A stretch of 18,880 nt of DNA from NCBI GenBank assembly GCA_038874185.1, contig JAVZCX010000012.1:1-18880 (forward strand), given 5' to 3'. This stretch comes from DTQF01 sp038874185. GTDB taxonomy: Archaea > Micrarchaeota > Micrarchaeia > CABMEP01. The notes below the pieces were generated by a model, which searched no databases, was not told the DNA's origin, and saw nothing but the letters and a program-made list of their open reading frames with translations. Shown one piece after another: positions 1-6,331 of this stretch (position 1 is the stretch's first letter; each line of letters starts with the position of its first letter). The position numbers and the translations under genes are program-made.

Positions 1-567
1 GACTTGCCTGCAAGAAATTTCAGAAATTATTGCAATAAAATAGATCTCCTTTTGCAGCAGTTAAAAGAATATAGAGTGGAAAAAACATATTTTGGAGAAG
101 AGGCATGTGTTTGGAATATTTGGTATGGAAATAATCCTTGGGAATCGTTAATCATAGAAATAAGAAAACAGCCAATAAAAGACAAGGCACAAAAGGTTGA
201 ATTGCATTCCATATTGGAGTTCTTAGGATTGCCAATACTTCCAATATATGTTTCATCCTATCCGCTTGAGCATCTTTTAGCAAGAAAGATAATTGCATTG
301 AGCAGAAGAGCGATAGGCAAGGATATCTATGATACTTATTTAGGATTAAAGTTGAATCCAGACAGGAAAAAGATCTTAATGGCCATTAAAAAAATTACGA
401 AAAAAGATCCAAATTTAACTTTGAATGAAGCTATCTATTGGCTAGATGAAGTTAATCTGAAAAGTCCTGACATTACAGAGCTTCAGGATACCGTACCTAT
501 CTCATACAGAGAGGATATAAGAAGCATGATAAATTCAGTGAAGTATGAGTTAAAAAGATTCTTATGA
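1..567 (+). CDS. AbiEii/AbiGii-type nucleotidyltransferase toxin, C-terminal part (5' end outside window)
   Basis: The reading frame is open from the first base of the window, so the true start lies upstream and about 188 residues are visible. The stretch LLARKIIALSRRAIGKDIYD followed by TYLGL matches the helical signature of the AbiEii family, in which a conserved Glu-x-Leu-x-Ala-x-Lys helix precedes an Arg/Lys-Asp-x-Tyr-Asp motif. The N-terminal nucleotidyltransferase core is not in the window. Family members are normally toxins paired with an AbiEi-type antitoxin and act in phage defence by abortive infection. An antitoxin, if present, should sit immediately upstream. Downstream, the HD gene begins 50 bp later and may be co-transcribed. 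Family assignment is fairly secure, but activity cannot be judged without the missing half. Confidence 0.72.
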   Translation, partial: DLPARNFRNYCNKIDLLLQQLKEYRVEKTYFGEEACVWNIWYGNNPWESLIIEIRKQPIKDKAQKVELHSILEFLGLPILPIYVSSYPLEHLLARKIIALSRRAIGKDIYDTYLGLKLNPDRKKILMAIKKITKKDPNLTLNEAIYWLDEVNLKSPDITELQDTVPISYREDIRSMINSVKYELKRFL

Positions 568-617
568 AAGATTAAAACATATTTGGAAATGATTTGAAGT
601 CCTAAGGAAGTGGTATA

Positions 618-1277
618 ATGGATTATGAAGGCTTTGTTAAATTCTTTAGCTTAACTGGCAGATTAAAGGATATAGCCCGTATGGGCTGGGTAATGAGAGG
701 AGTACGGAATGCTGAATCAGTGGGAGACCACAGTTTTAGAACCGCATTGATGGCTTTAATTCTTGCACCAGAATTTCCAGAGATAAATGCAGAAAAGGCT
801 GTAAAATTAGCATTGATTCATGATGTATGTGAGGTATATACAAAAGATATTGCCACTAGGCCGAAGGAAGATTTACAGATAGTTTCAAATGAAAAGAAAC
901 ACGAACTTGAAATGAAGGCAGTTGAAACTCTCTCTGCATTTCTACCAAATTTTCAAGCAAAGGAATTGCTGGACTTATATAAAGAATGCGAAGAAAAGAA
1001 AAGCGCTGAAGCTAAGTTCGTTAAGCAGATTGAAGTAATTGAAACTGCATTGCAAGCTGCTGATTATGAAAGACAGGGAAGGAACAAGGAAAGCTTAGAG
1101 GAGCTGTTTGTAAACGCACGCAACAAAGTCAGCGATCCAAAACTGAAAAAATTACTTGACAATATTGAGGAATGGCGCAAGCAGAAAAGCACGGAAACTA
1201 AGACAGATGTAGAGCGTGAGATTGATTTCCTCTTTAAGCAAATCAAGAGGAAGGAAAAGAAAGGATGGAAAGAGTAA
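618..1277 (+). CDS. HD-domain phosphohydrolase, HDDC2/YfbR-like 5'-deoxynucleotidase family
   Basis: The product has 219 residues, the usual length for archaeal HDDC2/YfbR-like proteins, which dephosphorylate deoxynucleoside 5'-monophosphates in the cytosol. Seen: GWVMRG near residues 23-28, the first metal histidine in ESVGDHS (His38), and the HD pair His68-Asp69 in LIHDVCE. The helix usually carrying the last metal Asp reads VKQIEVIETALQAADYE at 135-151. My alignment puts Glu139 where the family has Asp, a conservative but unusual change. The ATG at 618 is preceded by GGAAGTGG (606-613), a good archaeal Shine-Dalgarno. The C-terminal tail is Lys/Arg-rich and its DNA is a 34-bp sequence repeated elsewhere in the window (1241-1274). 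A general HD hydrolase with other substrates is possible. Confidence 0.85.
   Translation: MDYEGFVKFFSLTGRLKDIARMGWVMRGVRNAESVGDHSFRTALMALILAPEFPEINAEKAVKLALIHDVCEVYTKDIATRPKEDLQIVSNEKKHELEMKAVETLSAFLPNFQAKELLDLYKECEEKKSAEAKFVKQIEVIETALQAADYERQGRNKESLEELFVNARNKVSDPKLKKLLDNIEEWRKQKSTETKTDVEREIDFLFKQIKRKEKKGWKE
1241..1274 (+). repeat. 34-bp purine-rich repeat, copy 1 (3' end of the HD gene)
   Basis: These 34 bases are identical to 3945-3978. Here they encode the last residues of the HD hydrolase (QIKRKEKKGWKE, then stop). The second copy is read in a different frame at the end of the TraB-family gene. Flanking sequences are not alike on either side. Confidence 0.85.
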
Positions 1278-1302
1278 TGATTGGATTAAAACACCAATCA
1301 TT
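1276..1302 (+). terminator. Perfect 9-bp inverted repeat at the HD gene stop codon
   Basis: AATGATTGG (1276-1284) and CCAATCATT (1294-1302) are perfect reverse complements around a 9-nt loop, and the left arm overlaps the TAA stop. A T-rich stretch follows (about 1302-1323). This could help end transcription or protect the 3' end. Archaeal termination relies mainly on T tracts, so the hairpin's role is inferred. Confidence 0.4.
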
Positions 1303-1442
1303 CTCTAAATCTTCTTTGCTTTTAAGTAAATTAATCAGATTTAAAGAAATAACAATTTTTAGTATATGAAATTATGTGGTTCGGGCCCTAATAACAAACA
1401 AATCAAATTCCACGATAATTTCTTAACAGCAGTAGCGTAACC

Positions 1443-1450
1443 TTTATATT
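1443..1450 (+). promoter_or_regulatory. TATA box for the M16 peptidase gene
   Basis: TTTATATT is centred about 25 bp before the ATG at 1472, the spacing expected for an archaeal promoter giving a leaderless transcript. No Shine-Dalgarno sequence precedes the ATG. The rest of the 194-bp gap (1278-1471) holds the hairpin above and nothing else I recognise. Confidence 0.55.
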
Positions 1451-1471
1451 ATTTTTATATGTGAGACATAT

Positions 1472-2824
1472 ATGAATAGTTTCAATCATAATCATTATGA
1501 AGATCAAAAATTAAATACTGGCCTAAATGATTTAGAACTGTTAAAAGAAAAAATCAGAAAGAGAAGAGAGGAGGGCAAAGTATTTCAGTTAGATAATAAA
1601 ATCACAGTTATTTGGAGAAAGCCTGAACAAAAAAATGATACCATTAGCTCATCGAAGGCAGCAACAAAAACTGATTCCACTAAAGATTTTGAATACTTTC
1701 AGATAGTATTTAAATGTGGTCAAAAGGACGGAGTTGCGTTAAATTCTGTCCCACATATGGCAGAACACGTTATTCTTTCGCGAAAGAAGTGGTATGATAA
1801 ACTGATAGAAACTGTAGGAGATATCAATGGTATTGCAACAAAGTTTCTAACATATTATCCCAGCAAAAAACTAAAATCAGTGATGCCTGAAAAAACAGTA
1901 GAAGCGGTGGAAAATACTATAGGTATGCTTTTCGATAGAAATTTTGATAAAGAAGCGTTTGAGATAGAAAAGGAAATAGTTATCGCAGAAGATGCAGCAA
2001 AGAGAAGTGAAATAGGATATGATGTCAGGGAAGAATTTACAAAAAAGATAGGATTTAGATATAATTATAATGAAGACTTAGAGAGAGTTACTTTAGAAGA
2101 TGTTGAAAGATTTATAGAGGAACATTACATTCCAGAAAAAATGATAATTAACTTAATATGCAGCGAGGATAACCTAAAATCCATAATAAATATCCTTAAT
2201 AAATTGCCAAAATCAACAAAAATTACTGAAACTGTGGTTATGCGAAGAGAGTTTTCCAAACCAGATTTTCCTAAAACAAAAGGCTTTGTTAAGCGTGATG
2301 TTGAATATGAACATTGGAAAATTGGTGAAGTGGATTGGTTCTTTGAAGCCCCAAATGAGCTAGCTTCAGATAGGCAAGCGTTTTCAATCTGCTGCTCAAT
2401 TTTGAACAAACGACTATCAGATGTATTATATAATTTTCCAGCTCATTCTTTTGGATGTATTTTCGATCCCACCTATGACTATGGAGTAGTGGATATCTAT
2501 ATCGGTAGGATGCTACCAAAAAACATTAACAGAGCAATCGAAATTATAAAGAACGAAATCGAAAAAATAAAATATGGAGTTACTGAGAAAGAAATTGAAT
2601 TTGTAAAGCAGAAAATCAAGAAGAATTGGCTTTCTGACCTATCAGATGAATCATCTACTATAAGCATTTTATTTGATGAATTAGTGATTGGAGGATTACC
2701 CCCAGAAGAACGTCTTGATAGGTTTTTCAATATAACTCCAGAATCGGTAGTAGAAACTGCAAAGAAATATTTTGATTTCGACAACTCTATGCTAGTAGTT
2801 TCTTCTTCAAAGAAGCAGAAATAA
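1472..2824 (+). CDS. M16 family zinc metallopeptidase (insulinase/processing-peptidase-like)
   Basis: The 450-residue product carries the inverted zinc motif HxxEH as HMAEH (His95, Glu98, His99). GDINGIATKFLTYY follows at 116-129, where the family has a Gly-x-Asn-A-x-T strand pattern. The third ligand region IEKEIVIAED gives Glu166 and Glu173, spaced seven apart as in pitrilysin, so the active site looks intact. The size fits the roughly 420-450-residue M16B type, with a second non-catalytic half from about residue 250. No signal peptide or membrane segment is seen, so a cytosolic peptide-degrading role is likely. Residues 50-72 form a polar insertion before the core. M16B enzymes often act with a non-catalytic partner, and none is encoded next to it. 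Confidence 0.85.
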   Translation: MNSFNHNHYEDQKLNTGLNDLELLKEKIRKRREEGKVFQLDNKITVIWRKPEQKNDTISSSKAATKTDSTKDFEYFQIVFKCGQKDGVALNSVPHMAEHVILSRKKWYDKLIETVGDINGIATKFLTYYPSKKLKSVMPEKTVEAVENTIGMLFDRNFDKEAFEIEKEIVIAEDAAKRSEIGYDVREEFTKKIGFRYNYNEDLERVTLEDVERFIEEHYIPEKMIINLICSEDNLKSIINILNKLPKSTKITETVVMRREFSKPDFPKTKGFVKRDVEYEHWKIGEVDWFFEAPNELASDRQAFSICCSILNKRLSDVLYNFPAHSFGCIFDPTYDYGVVDIYIGRMLPKNINRAIEIIKNEIEKIKYGVTEKEIEFVKQKIKKNWLSDLSDESSTISILFDELVIGGLPPEERLDRFFNITPESVVETAKKYFDFDNSMLVVSSSKKQK

Positions 2825-2972
2825 GAAGCAAATTTACAGGAGAAACGTGTACCAAAAGCAGTATAAACAAGTTTACTTTATCTTATTTTTTTAATTTCAG
2901 TCTGAGAAATCTAAAAAAAATACAAGCTATTTGTTGATGAGGGCGTAGTAAAATAGTATTGATAAATTTAAC

Positions 2973-2981
2973 GTATAAATA
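2973..2981 (+). promoter_or_regulatory. TATA box for the TraB-family gene
   Basis: GTATAAATA is centred about 25 bp before the GTG at 3002. This supports transcription starting at or next to that codon and a leaderless mRNA. Confidence 0.5.
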
Positions 2982-3001
2982 TTGTAAAAGAATGGAAACG
3001 G

Positions 3002-3994
3002 GTGAATGTTATGGCCACTGTAAAAGAATTATACGAATATACTCTTAGTTTGAAACTTACAAAAAGACAGCTAAGTAAAAACTATGATCCTTGGAACGAA
3101 GAGACTACAGTATTCAAATCTGGAAAGAAAACACTTGTCTTTGTTGGAACAGTACATCATCCAACAAAAGAAGGTATAAGTGTCCTGAAAGAGATAATAG
3201 AAACCACAAAACCAAATATGCTTCTCATTGAAAAACCTATAAACATCCCATACGAGCAAATTGTTTCAATGATACAAAAAAATAATGATAAATGGTCTGA
3301 TATGCAATGGGCCACCTGTTTTGCAAAGGAGAATTCAATCAAAATAAAAGGAATGGATATAATAGATAGATTCAAACCGTTTACATCAGCCAGTCCTCTT
3401 TGGCAAACTAAATACGAAGGTGTAAAAGCTGGATTGCTATTCTTTGCAATAGCATATATGCAAAATCCAAAACGAAGAGCTGTAAAGGAACTAAAATACG
3501 CGGATCTTTTTGATCTTGCATTGTTCGATATAATCCAAGAATTCATGTTGGGATCTGGAAGATTCAATCAGTATAAACGCCTTTTCCTATCATCAATCAA
3601 AAAAGAGGATTCGAAAACTATATTCACTTCTTTGAAATCATGTCTAGAGGATGTTGCAACTAAGTACATTTCAAATGAGCCAATGCCAAAATTATTACAA
3701 AGGTATTTGGATATCAGCCAACCTTACCCGTTTGTTACAAAATACAAAATAAACAAAGTTCATGCATGGTGGGATGCGCATAGAAATGCAACAATGATTG
3801 ACAGTTGTATTGATGCATTGAGAGAAACCGATTCTGTAGTTGCCGTGGCTGGCTGGGGACATATATTTACTTTAAGAGATGTTTTAAGAGAAGAGCTGGA
3901 AAAGAGATATGGGAAGATTCAAATGTTCAGCTGGAAAGACAAAGAATCAAGAGGAAGGAAAAGAAAGGATGGAAAGAGAATGGATAAGGAATGA
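3002..3994 (+). CDS. TraB/PrgY/GumN-family protein, soluble
   Basis: The 330-residue protein shows the three TraB/TIKI-superfamily signatures. These are a first strand ending in GTVHH (residues 49-53), a strand ending in an acidic residue, LLIEKP (Glu77), and a late VAVAGWGHI segment with Gly-x-Gly-His at 284-287. The superfamily is related to putative metalloproteases (TIKI) and includes the pheromone shutdown protein PrgY. Its biochemical role in archaea is not settled. PrgY-type members have C-terminal membrane helices, but here the C-terminus is instead a Lys/Arg/Asp tail, so the protein looks soluble. The GTG at 3002 fits the TATA box; ATG at 3011 is the alternative. The last residues come from the 34-bp repeat also found at the end of the HD gene. 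Confidence 0.72.
   Translation: MNVMATVKELYEYTLSLKLTKRQLSKNYDPWNEETTVFKSGKKTLVFVGTVHHPTKEGISVLKEIIETTKPNMLLIEKPINIPYEQIVSMIQKNNDKWSDMQWATCFAKENSIKIKGMDIIDRFKPFTSASPLWQTKYEGVKAGLLFFAIAYMQNPKRRAVKELKYADLFDLALFDIIQEFMLGSGRFNQYKRLFLSSIKKEDSKTIFTSLKSCLEDVATKYISNEPMPKLLQRYLDISQPYPFVTKYKINKVHAWWDAHRNATMIDSCIDALRETDSVVAVAGWGHIFTLRDVLREELEKRYGKIQMFSWKDKESRGRKRKDGKRMDKE
3945..3978 (+). repeat. 34-bp purine-rich repeat, copy 2 (3' end of the TraB-family gene)
   Basis: Identical over 34 bases to 1241-1274. Here it is read as ESRGRKRKDGKR, a different frame from copy 1, close to the TraB-family stop codon. Identity stops sharply on both sides. Confidence 0.85.
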
Positions 3995-4069
3995 GTTGGA
4001 GTCATAAGAAAAAAGAGAATTATACGAAAGAAAAATCAGATCAGGTATCGCGTGCATACAAAAGAAGAT

Positions 4070-4078
4070 TTTATATTA
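4070..4078 (+). promoter_or_regulatory. TATA box for the acetyltransferase gene
   Basis: TTTATATTA predicts transcription from about 4100. That is downstream of the first in-frame ATG (4088) and upstream of the ATG at 4151, so it helps choose the later start. Confidence 0.45.
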
Positions 4079-4150
4079 TAACAAGGCATGGTGACAAATA
4101 TAAAAAATTATACGACCACGCCATTAGTTGAAAAAAAGGTGAAATGGTAT

Positions 4151-4654
4151 ATGGAAAAAAAGATTAAAACAAAAGATTTTGTGTTGAGACCTATAGGAAT
4201 TAATGATGCGAAGAATATATACCTGTTTCAGCAGGATGCAGAAGCAAAGAAAAACCTAGCTTGGATTCCAAACAGTATAGAGCGAGTAAAGAAGGACATT
4301 ATTGCAGAACTAAAGAAAAAAGACAGGGAAACGCTGGTAATAGATGTAGAAGGGCAAGCAGTTGGGGAGATTACTCTTTCTATGATAATTCCCAACCACA
4401 AGGGGAAGTTAGGGTTCTGGATAGCCAAAGAATACAGAGGAAAAGGAATAATGACAAAGGCAGTGAAGCTTGCTACAGATTACTGGTTCAAAAAGTACAG
4501 ACTAAAGCGAATTTATGCCAATACAAGAAAATGGAACAAGCCATCTGCGAGAGTGCTAGAAAAGGCAGGATTCAAATTCGAAGGCTTGATAAGAAAGGAT
4601 GTAATGAAAGATGGAAAGTATTATGATAACCTGCTATTTGCAAAGATAAGATAG
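4151..4654 (+). CDS. GNAT-family N-acetyltransferase, RimJ/RimL-like
   Basis: The 167-residue protein begins with a typical RimJ/RimL opening (KTKDFVLRPI). Acetyl-CoA-binding motif A is LGFWIAKEYRGKGIM (87-101), with the Arg-Gly-x-Gly pyrophosphate loop. The family ending NKPSARVLEKAGFKFEG follows at 129-145, where the Asn and Ser contact the acetyl-CoA arm. Such enzymes acetylate protein N-termini or small amines in the cytosol, and the substrate cannot be told here. I chose ATG 4151 because GGTGA (4138-4142) sits 8 nt before it and the TATA box predicts an RNA start near 4100. An ATG at 4088 would add 21 residues without similarity to the family start. The gene appears to be a single unit. 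Confidence 0.85.
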   Translation: MEKKIKTKDFVLRPIGINDAKNIYLFQQDAEAKKNLAWIPNSIERVKKDIIAELKKKDRETLVIDVEGQAVGEITLSMIIPNHKGKLGFWIAKEYRGKGIMTKAVKLATDYWFKKYRLKRIYANTRKWNKPSARVLEKAGFKFEGLIRKDVMKDGKYYDNLLFAKIR

Positions 4655-4718
4655 CATAGAATAAACAATACGCAATGATAAGAAATATAGGCAAACAAAC
4701 ACAAGATAAAATTAAAAT

Positions 4719-4826
4719 GTCGGAATTGAAATAGGAAAAAATCTAGAATGAAACAGAGGTAGAAAGATAGATCATGTAATTATATATGAAATAAAATCCA
4801 AATTATACAAATATTTAGGAGGCTAG
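4719..4826 (+). pseudogene. Decayed gene fragment related to the 123-bp repeats
   Basis: In one frame this reads VGIEIGKNLE, then a TGA, then NRGRKIDHVIIYEIKSKLYK. The second half matches the conceptual translation of the 123-bp repeats (KNLEWNKGREFDTVMIVEVK), where the TGA position is TGG (Trp). The first half matches the start of the small ORF at 6100 (18 of 19 bases around TCGGAATTGA). I infer a remnant of a gene family whose tail has a Asp...Glu-x-Lys pattern, loosely like a PD-(D/E)XK core. No intact member is in the window. Confidence 0.4.
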
Positions 4827-4830
4827 CAAT

Positions 4831-5793
4831 CTAAATCTTCAATCTTCTTTTGAATCCTTTCTGCAAGTATGAAGACATCTGATCAGCAACGAACATGACA
4901 AATAATTTTTCATCCTTTTTCTCAACTGCTGCTACCAGCGCATCGAAATAGCTTTGTGTTTCTTTTGATATATTCAGGAGTGGATAACCTGAATCAAACA
5001 GCGCCTTGTTTAACAGCAAGCGAGATATCCTCTTGTTACCATCATTAAACGGGTGAATCATGTAAATTCTTAGATGCAAGAGTGCAGCAAGTTCAACTGC
5101 ATTAAGCTTTCCTACATTTGCATTATACCATCTTACAATTTCATCTACCTTTGTTTCTATTTTGTTCGGGGTAGGGGGCCTAAACCGTATTTCTTCAATC
5201 GCATCATAGCTCTTTAGGTAGATGTAAGCTTGCCTATTTCTTAATTTACCTGGATTCTTGTCCTTGTATTCAGCCATCACTATCTTATGGAGTTTAAGGA
5301 TGAAATCCTTTGAAATTCCTCTCTTGCTGTCTCTTACATACCTTAATCCATTTATCATATCAAGAGCTACCTTCAAATTCTCATCTCTGACCTCTTTTAT
5401 GTTTCTTCCAAAGAATTTGTATGCGAGGCCAGCATCTTCTTTGGTGATAGGGACGCCTTCTGTAGTCAGAGTTGTGTATACGAAGTTTACTGTTTCAATT
5501 TCTTCTTTCTCCTCTTGTTTTGCCTTGCCAAGGTGCTTAAGCCTATGCAAGTATTGGCGCCTATATTTTTCAAGCTGTATGACTTCTTCTTTGGAGAGGT
5601 AGATTCTTGTAGTGTTTCCGACTAGGTCTGTATATATCTTATCCAGCAATTTCATTTTATTTTCTTCAAGCTGGTCTTTAGATGGAAGCCTCTTACCTAG
5701 AAACAAGGAATATACCTTAGGCCTCTCTAGTCTTAATGTTTCCTCAAGATAATAGTACTCTTGCCGGTTTATGGTTCGTTTTCTTATTCGCAT
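4831..5793 (-). CDS. Fic-domain protein (predicted AMP-transferase or related), class II type
   Basis: The 320-residue protein opens with RIRKRTINRQEYYYLEETLR, the opening seen in many archaeal Fic proteins. An inhibitory-helix motif of the (S/T)xxxE(G/N) type follows (Thr108 to Glu112-Gly113), ahead of the Fic core. The catalytic motif is HPFNDGNKR (247-255): His247, Asp251 and Arg255 are present, but Lys254 replaces the usual Gly. That Lys is found in Doc-type motifs, which phosphorylate rather than adenylylate. Fic proteins transfer AMP or related groups to protein hydroxyls. The N-terminal Glu in this class blocks ATP binding until relieved, so the protein is probably self-controlled and needs no separate antitoxin. 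An AT-rich TATA-like stretch lies just upstream, and a repeated TACCTTACA element lies beyond that. Confidence 0.88.
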   Translation of the reverse strand: MRIRKRTINRQEYYYLEETLRLERPKVYSLFLGKRLPSKDQLEENKMKLLDKIYTDLVGNTTRIYLSKEEVIQLEKYRRQYLHRLKHLGKAKQEEKEEIETVNFVYTTLTTEGVPITKEDAGLAYKFFGRNIKEVRDENLKVALDMINGLRYVRDSKRGISKDFILKLHKIVMAEYKDKNPGKLRNRQAYIYLKSYDAIEEIRFRPPTPNKIETKVDEIVRWYNANVGKLNAVELAALLHLRIYMIHPFNDGNKRISRLLLNKALFDSGYPLLNISKETQSYFDALVAAVEKKDEKLFVMFVADQMSSYLQKGFKRRLKI

Positions 5794-5809
5794 ATAATAT
5801 GTTGTACGC

Positions 5810-5821
5810 TTAAATTAATAA
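5810..5821 (-). promoter_or_regulatory. TATA-like box for the fic gene
   Basis: On the minus strand this reads TTATTAATTTAA, centred about 22-24 bp before the ATG at 5793. It fits a leaderless transcript. Confidence 0.4.
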
Positions 5822-5824
5822 TAC

Positions 5825-5926
5825 TTACCTTACATCAAATTGGATAATGTATGGTAAAATAATTCGGTTCGAATATTTTTTACGAAGAAACAGTTACCTT
5901 ACAAGATTTAAGTAAACTGTAAGGTA
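5825..5926. promoter_or_regulatory. TACCTTACA element in three copies upstream of fic
   Basis: TACCTTACA occurs at 5826-5834 and 5895-5903, and its perfect reverse complement TGTAAGGTA at 5918-5926. The last two form an inverted repeat with a 14-bp spacer. The direct copies extend to the 10-mer TTACCTTACA. The first copy abuts the upstream edge of the fic TATA-like box. The arrangement looks like a protein-binding operator, and the regulator is unknown. Confidence 0.5.
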
Positions 5927-6070
5927 GAAATGAAATAGAAAAGATTTGGCAAAAATTAGCGGAAAGCAGCATCCTAAAGGTGGTCAAATAGCTTTTTTCT
6001 TTTCATGCTATCTTAATCCTGCCATGGCACCAAAGACCCATCCGATCACTAGAAATTCACTTGGATCCAA
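5927..6070. other. Gene-free stretch between the fic operator and the GATC-rich promoter
   Basis: I see no convincing gene here. The minus strand has a 20-codon frame (6008-6070) that could be a gene remnant, but it has no good start. Confidence 0.3.
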
Positions 6071-6099
6071 TTTTTAAATCAATCTGATCAAAATGGATC
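6044..6099. promoter_or_regulatory. Cluster of four GATC sites over a promoter
   Basis: GATC occurs at 6044, 6064, 6086 and 6096. Two flank the TATA box at 6071-6079 and one touches the ATG at 6100. The operon starting at 6332 encodes a DpnII-like (GATC-type) system, so methylation state could affect this promoter. The cluster is seen directly; the regulatory role is inferred. Confidence 0.45.
6071..6079 (+). promoter_or_regulatory. TATA box for the 46-codon ORF
   Basis: TTTTTAAAT is centred 25 bp before the ATG at 6100, as for the other leaderless genes in this window. Confidence 0.45.
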
Positions 6100-6240
6100 A
6101 TGCCATACTATATCGGAATTGAGATAGGAAAGTCAGCCTATACAGAATTCAGGATGAAAGACGGAGATTTTCATGAAACAGATGACGGCGTCTATTTAGG
6201 TCAGGTAAAGGCAGAAAACCATAAAACAGAGTTTTGTTAA
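6100..6240 (+). CDS. Small protein of 46 residues, unknown function
   Basis: The frame MPYYIGIEIGKSAYTEFRMK continues to residue 46 and ends with TAA at 6240. Support is a TATA box at the exact leaderless distance and a position just upstream of the restriction-modification operon. The opening IGIEIGK recurs in the decayed fragment at 4719. The YIGIEIGK start also resembles the first strand of RNase H-fold proteins such as IS110-type transposases, so it could be a truncated remnant rather than a working gene. Alternatively it could be a small regulator of the operon, but no helix-turn-helix is visible. I do not recognise the family. Confidence 0.4.
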   Translation: MPYYIGIEIGKSAYTEFRMKDGDFHETDDGVYLGQVKAENHKTEFC

Positions 6241-6280
6241 TGTAACAATATTCTAAGCGAAAGAATCACCGGAAATGTCC

Positions 6281-6313
6281 TTATATTATGTTTTTAAAGG
6301 ATTATGATATAAT
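6281..6313 (+). promoter_or_regulatory. Promoter region of the DpnII-like operon
   Basis: Three AT-rich boxes lie here: TTATATTATG, TTTTTAAAGG and GATATAATT. The one ending at 6313 is centred about 23 bp before the ATG at 6332. The box TTTTTAAA (6291-6298) would give a short leader. Which one is used cannot be told from sequence. Confidence 0.35.
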
Positions 6314-6331
6314 TAGTATCGGTAGATAGAA

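Noticed and set aside
1375..1395. GTGGTTCGGGCCC also looks like a T-arm fragment.
   Set aside because: No cloverleaf can be built around it in either strand.
4261..4626. A 121-codon frame inside the acetyltransferase gene.
   Set aside because: It is a shifted frame of a gene with clear GNAT motifs, and its translation is low-complexity.
5258..5602. A 114-codon plus-strand frame over the fic gene.
   Set aside because: Antisense shadow of a gene with a recognised Fic motif, rich in Ser/Leu as expected for a complement.
5862..5878. CGGTTCGAAT resembles a tRNA T-loop.
   Set aside because: No matching anticodon or acceptor arms upstream or downstream, so it is not a tRNA gene.
6008..6070. A minus-strand frame of 20 codons reading like the end of a membrane protein (FLVIGWVFGAMAGLR).
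   Set aside because: Only a TTG start, an upstream stop, and no promoter that fits; at most a remnant.
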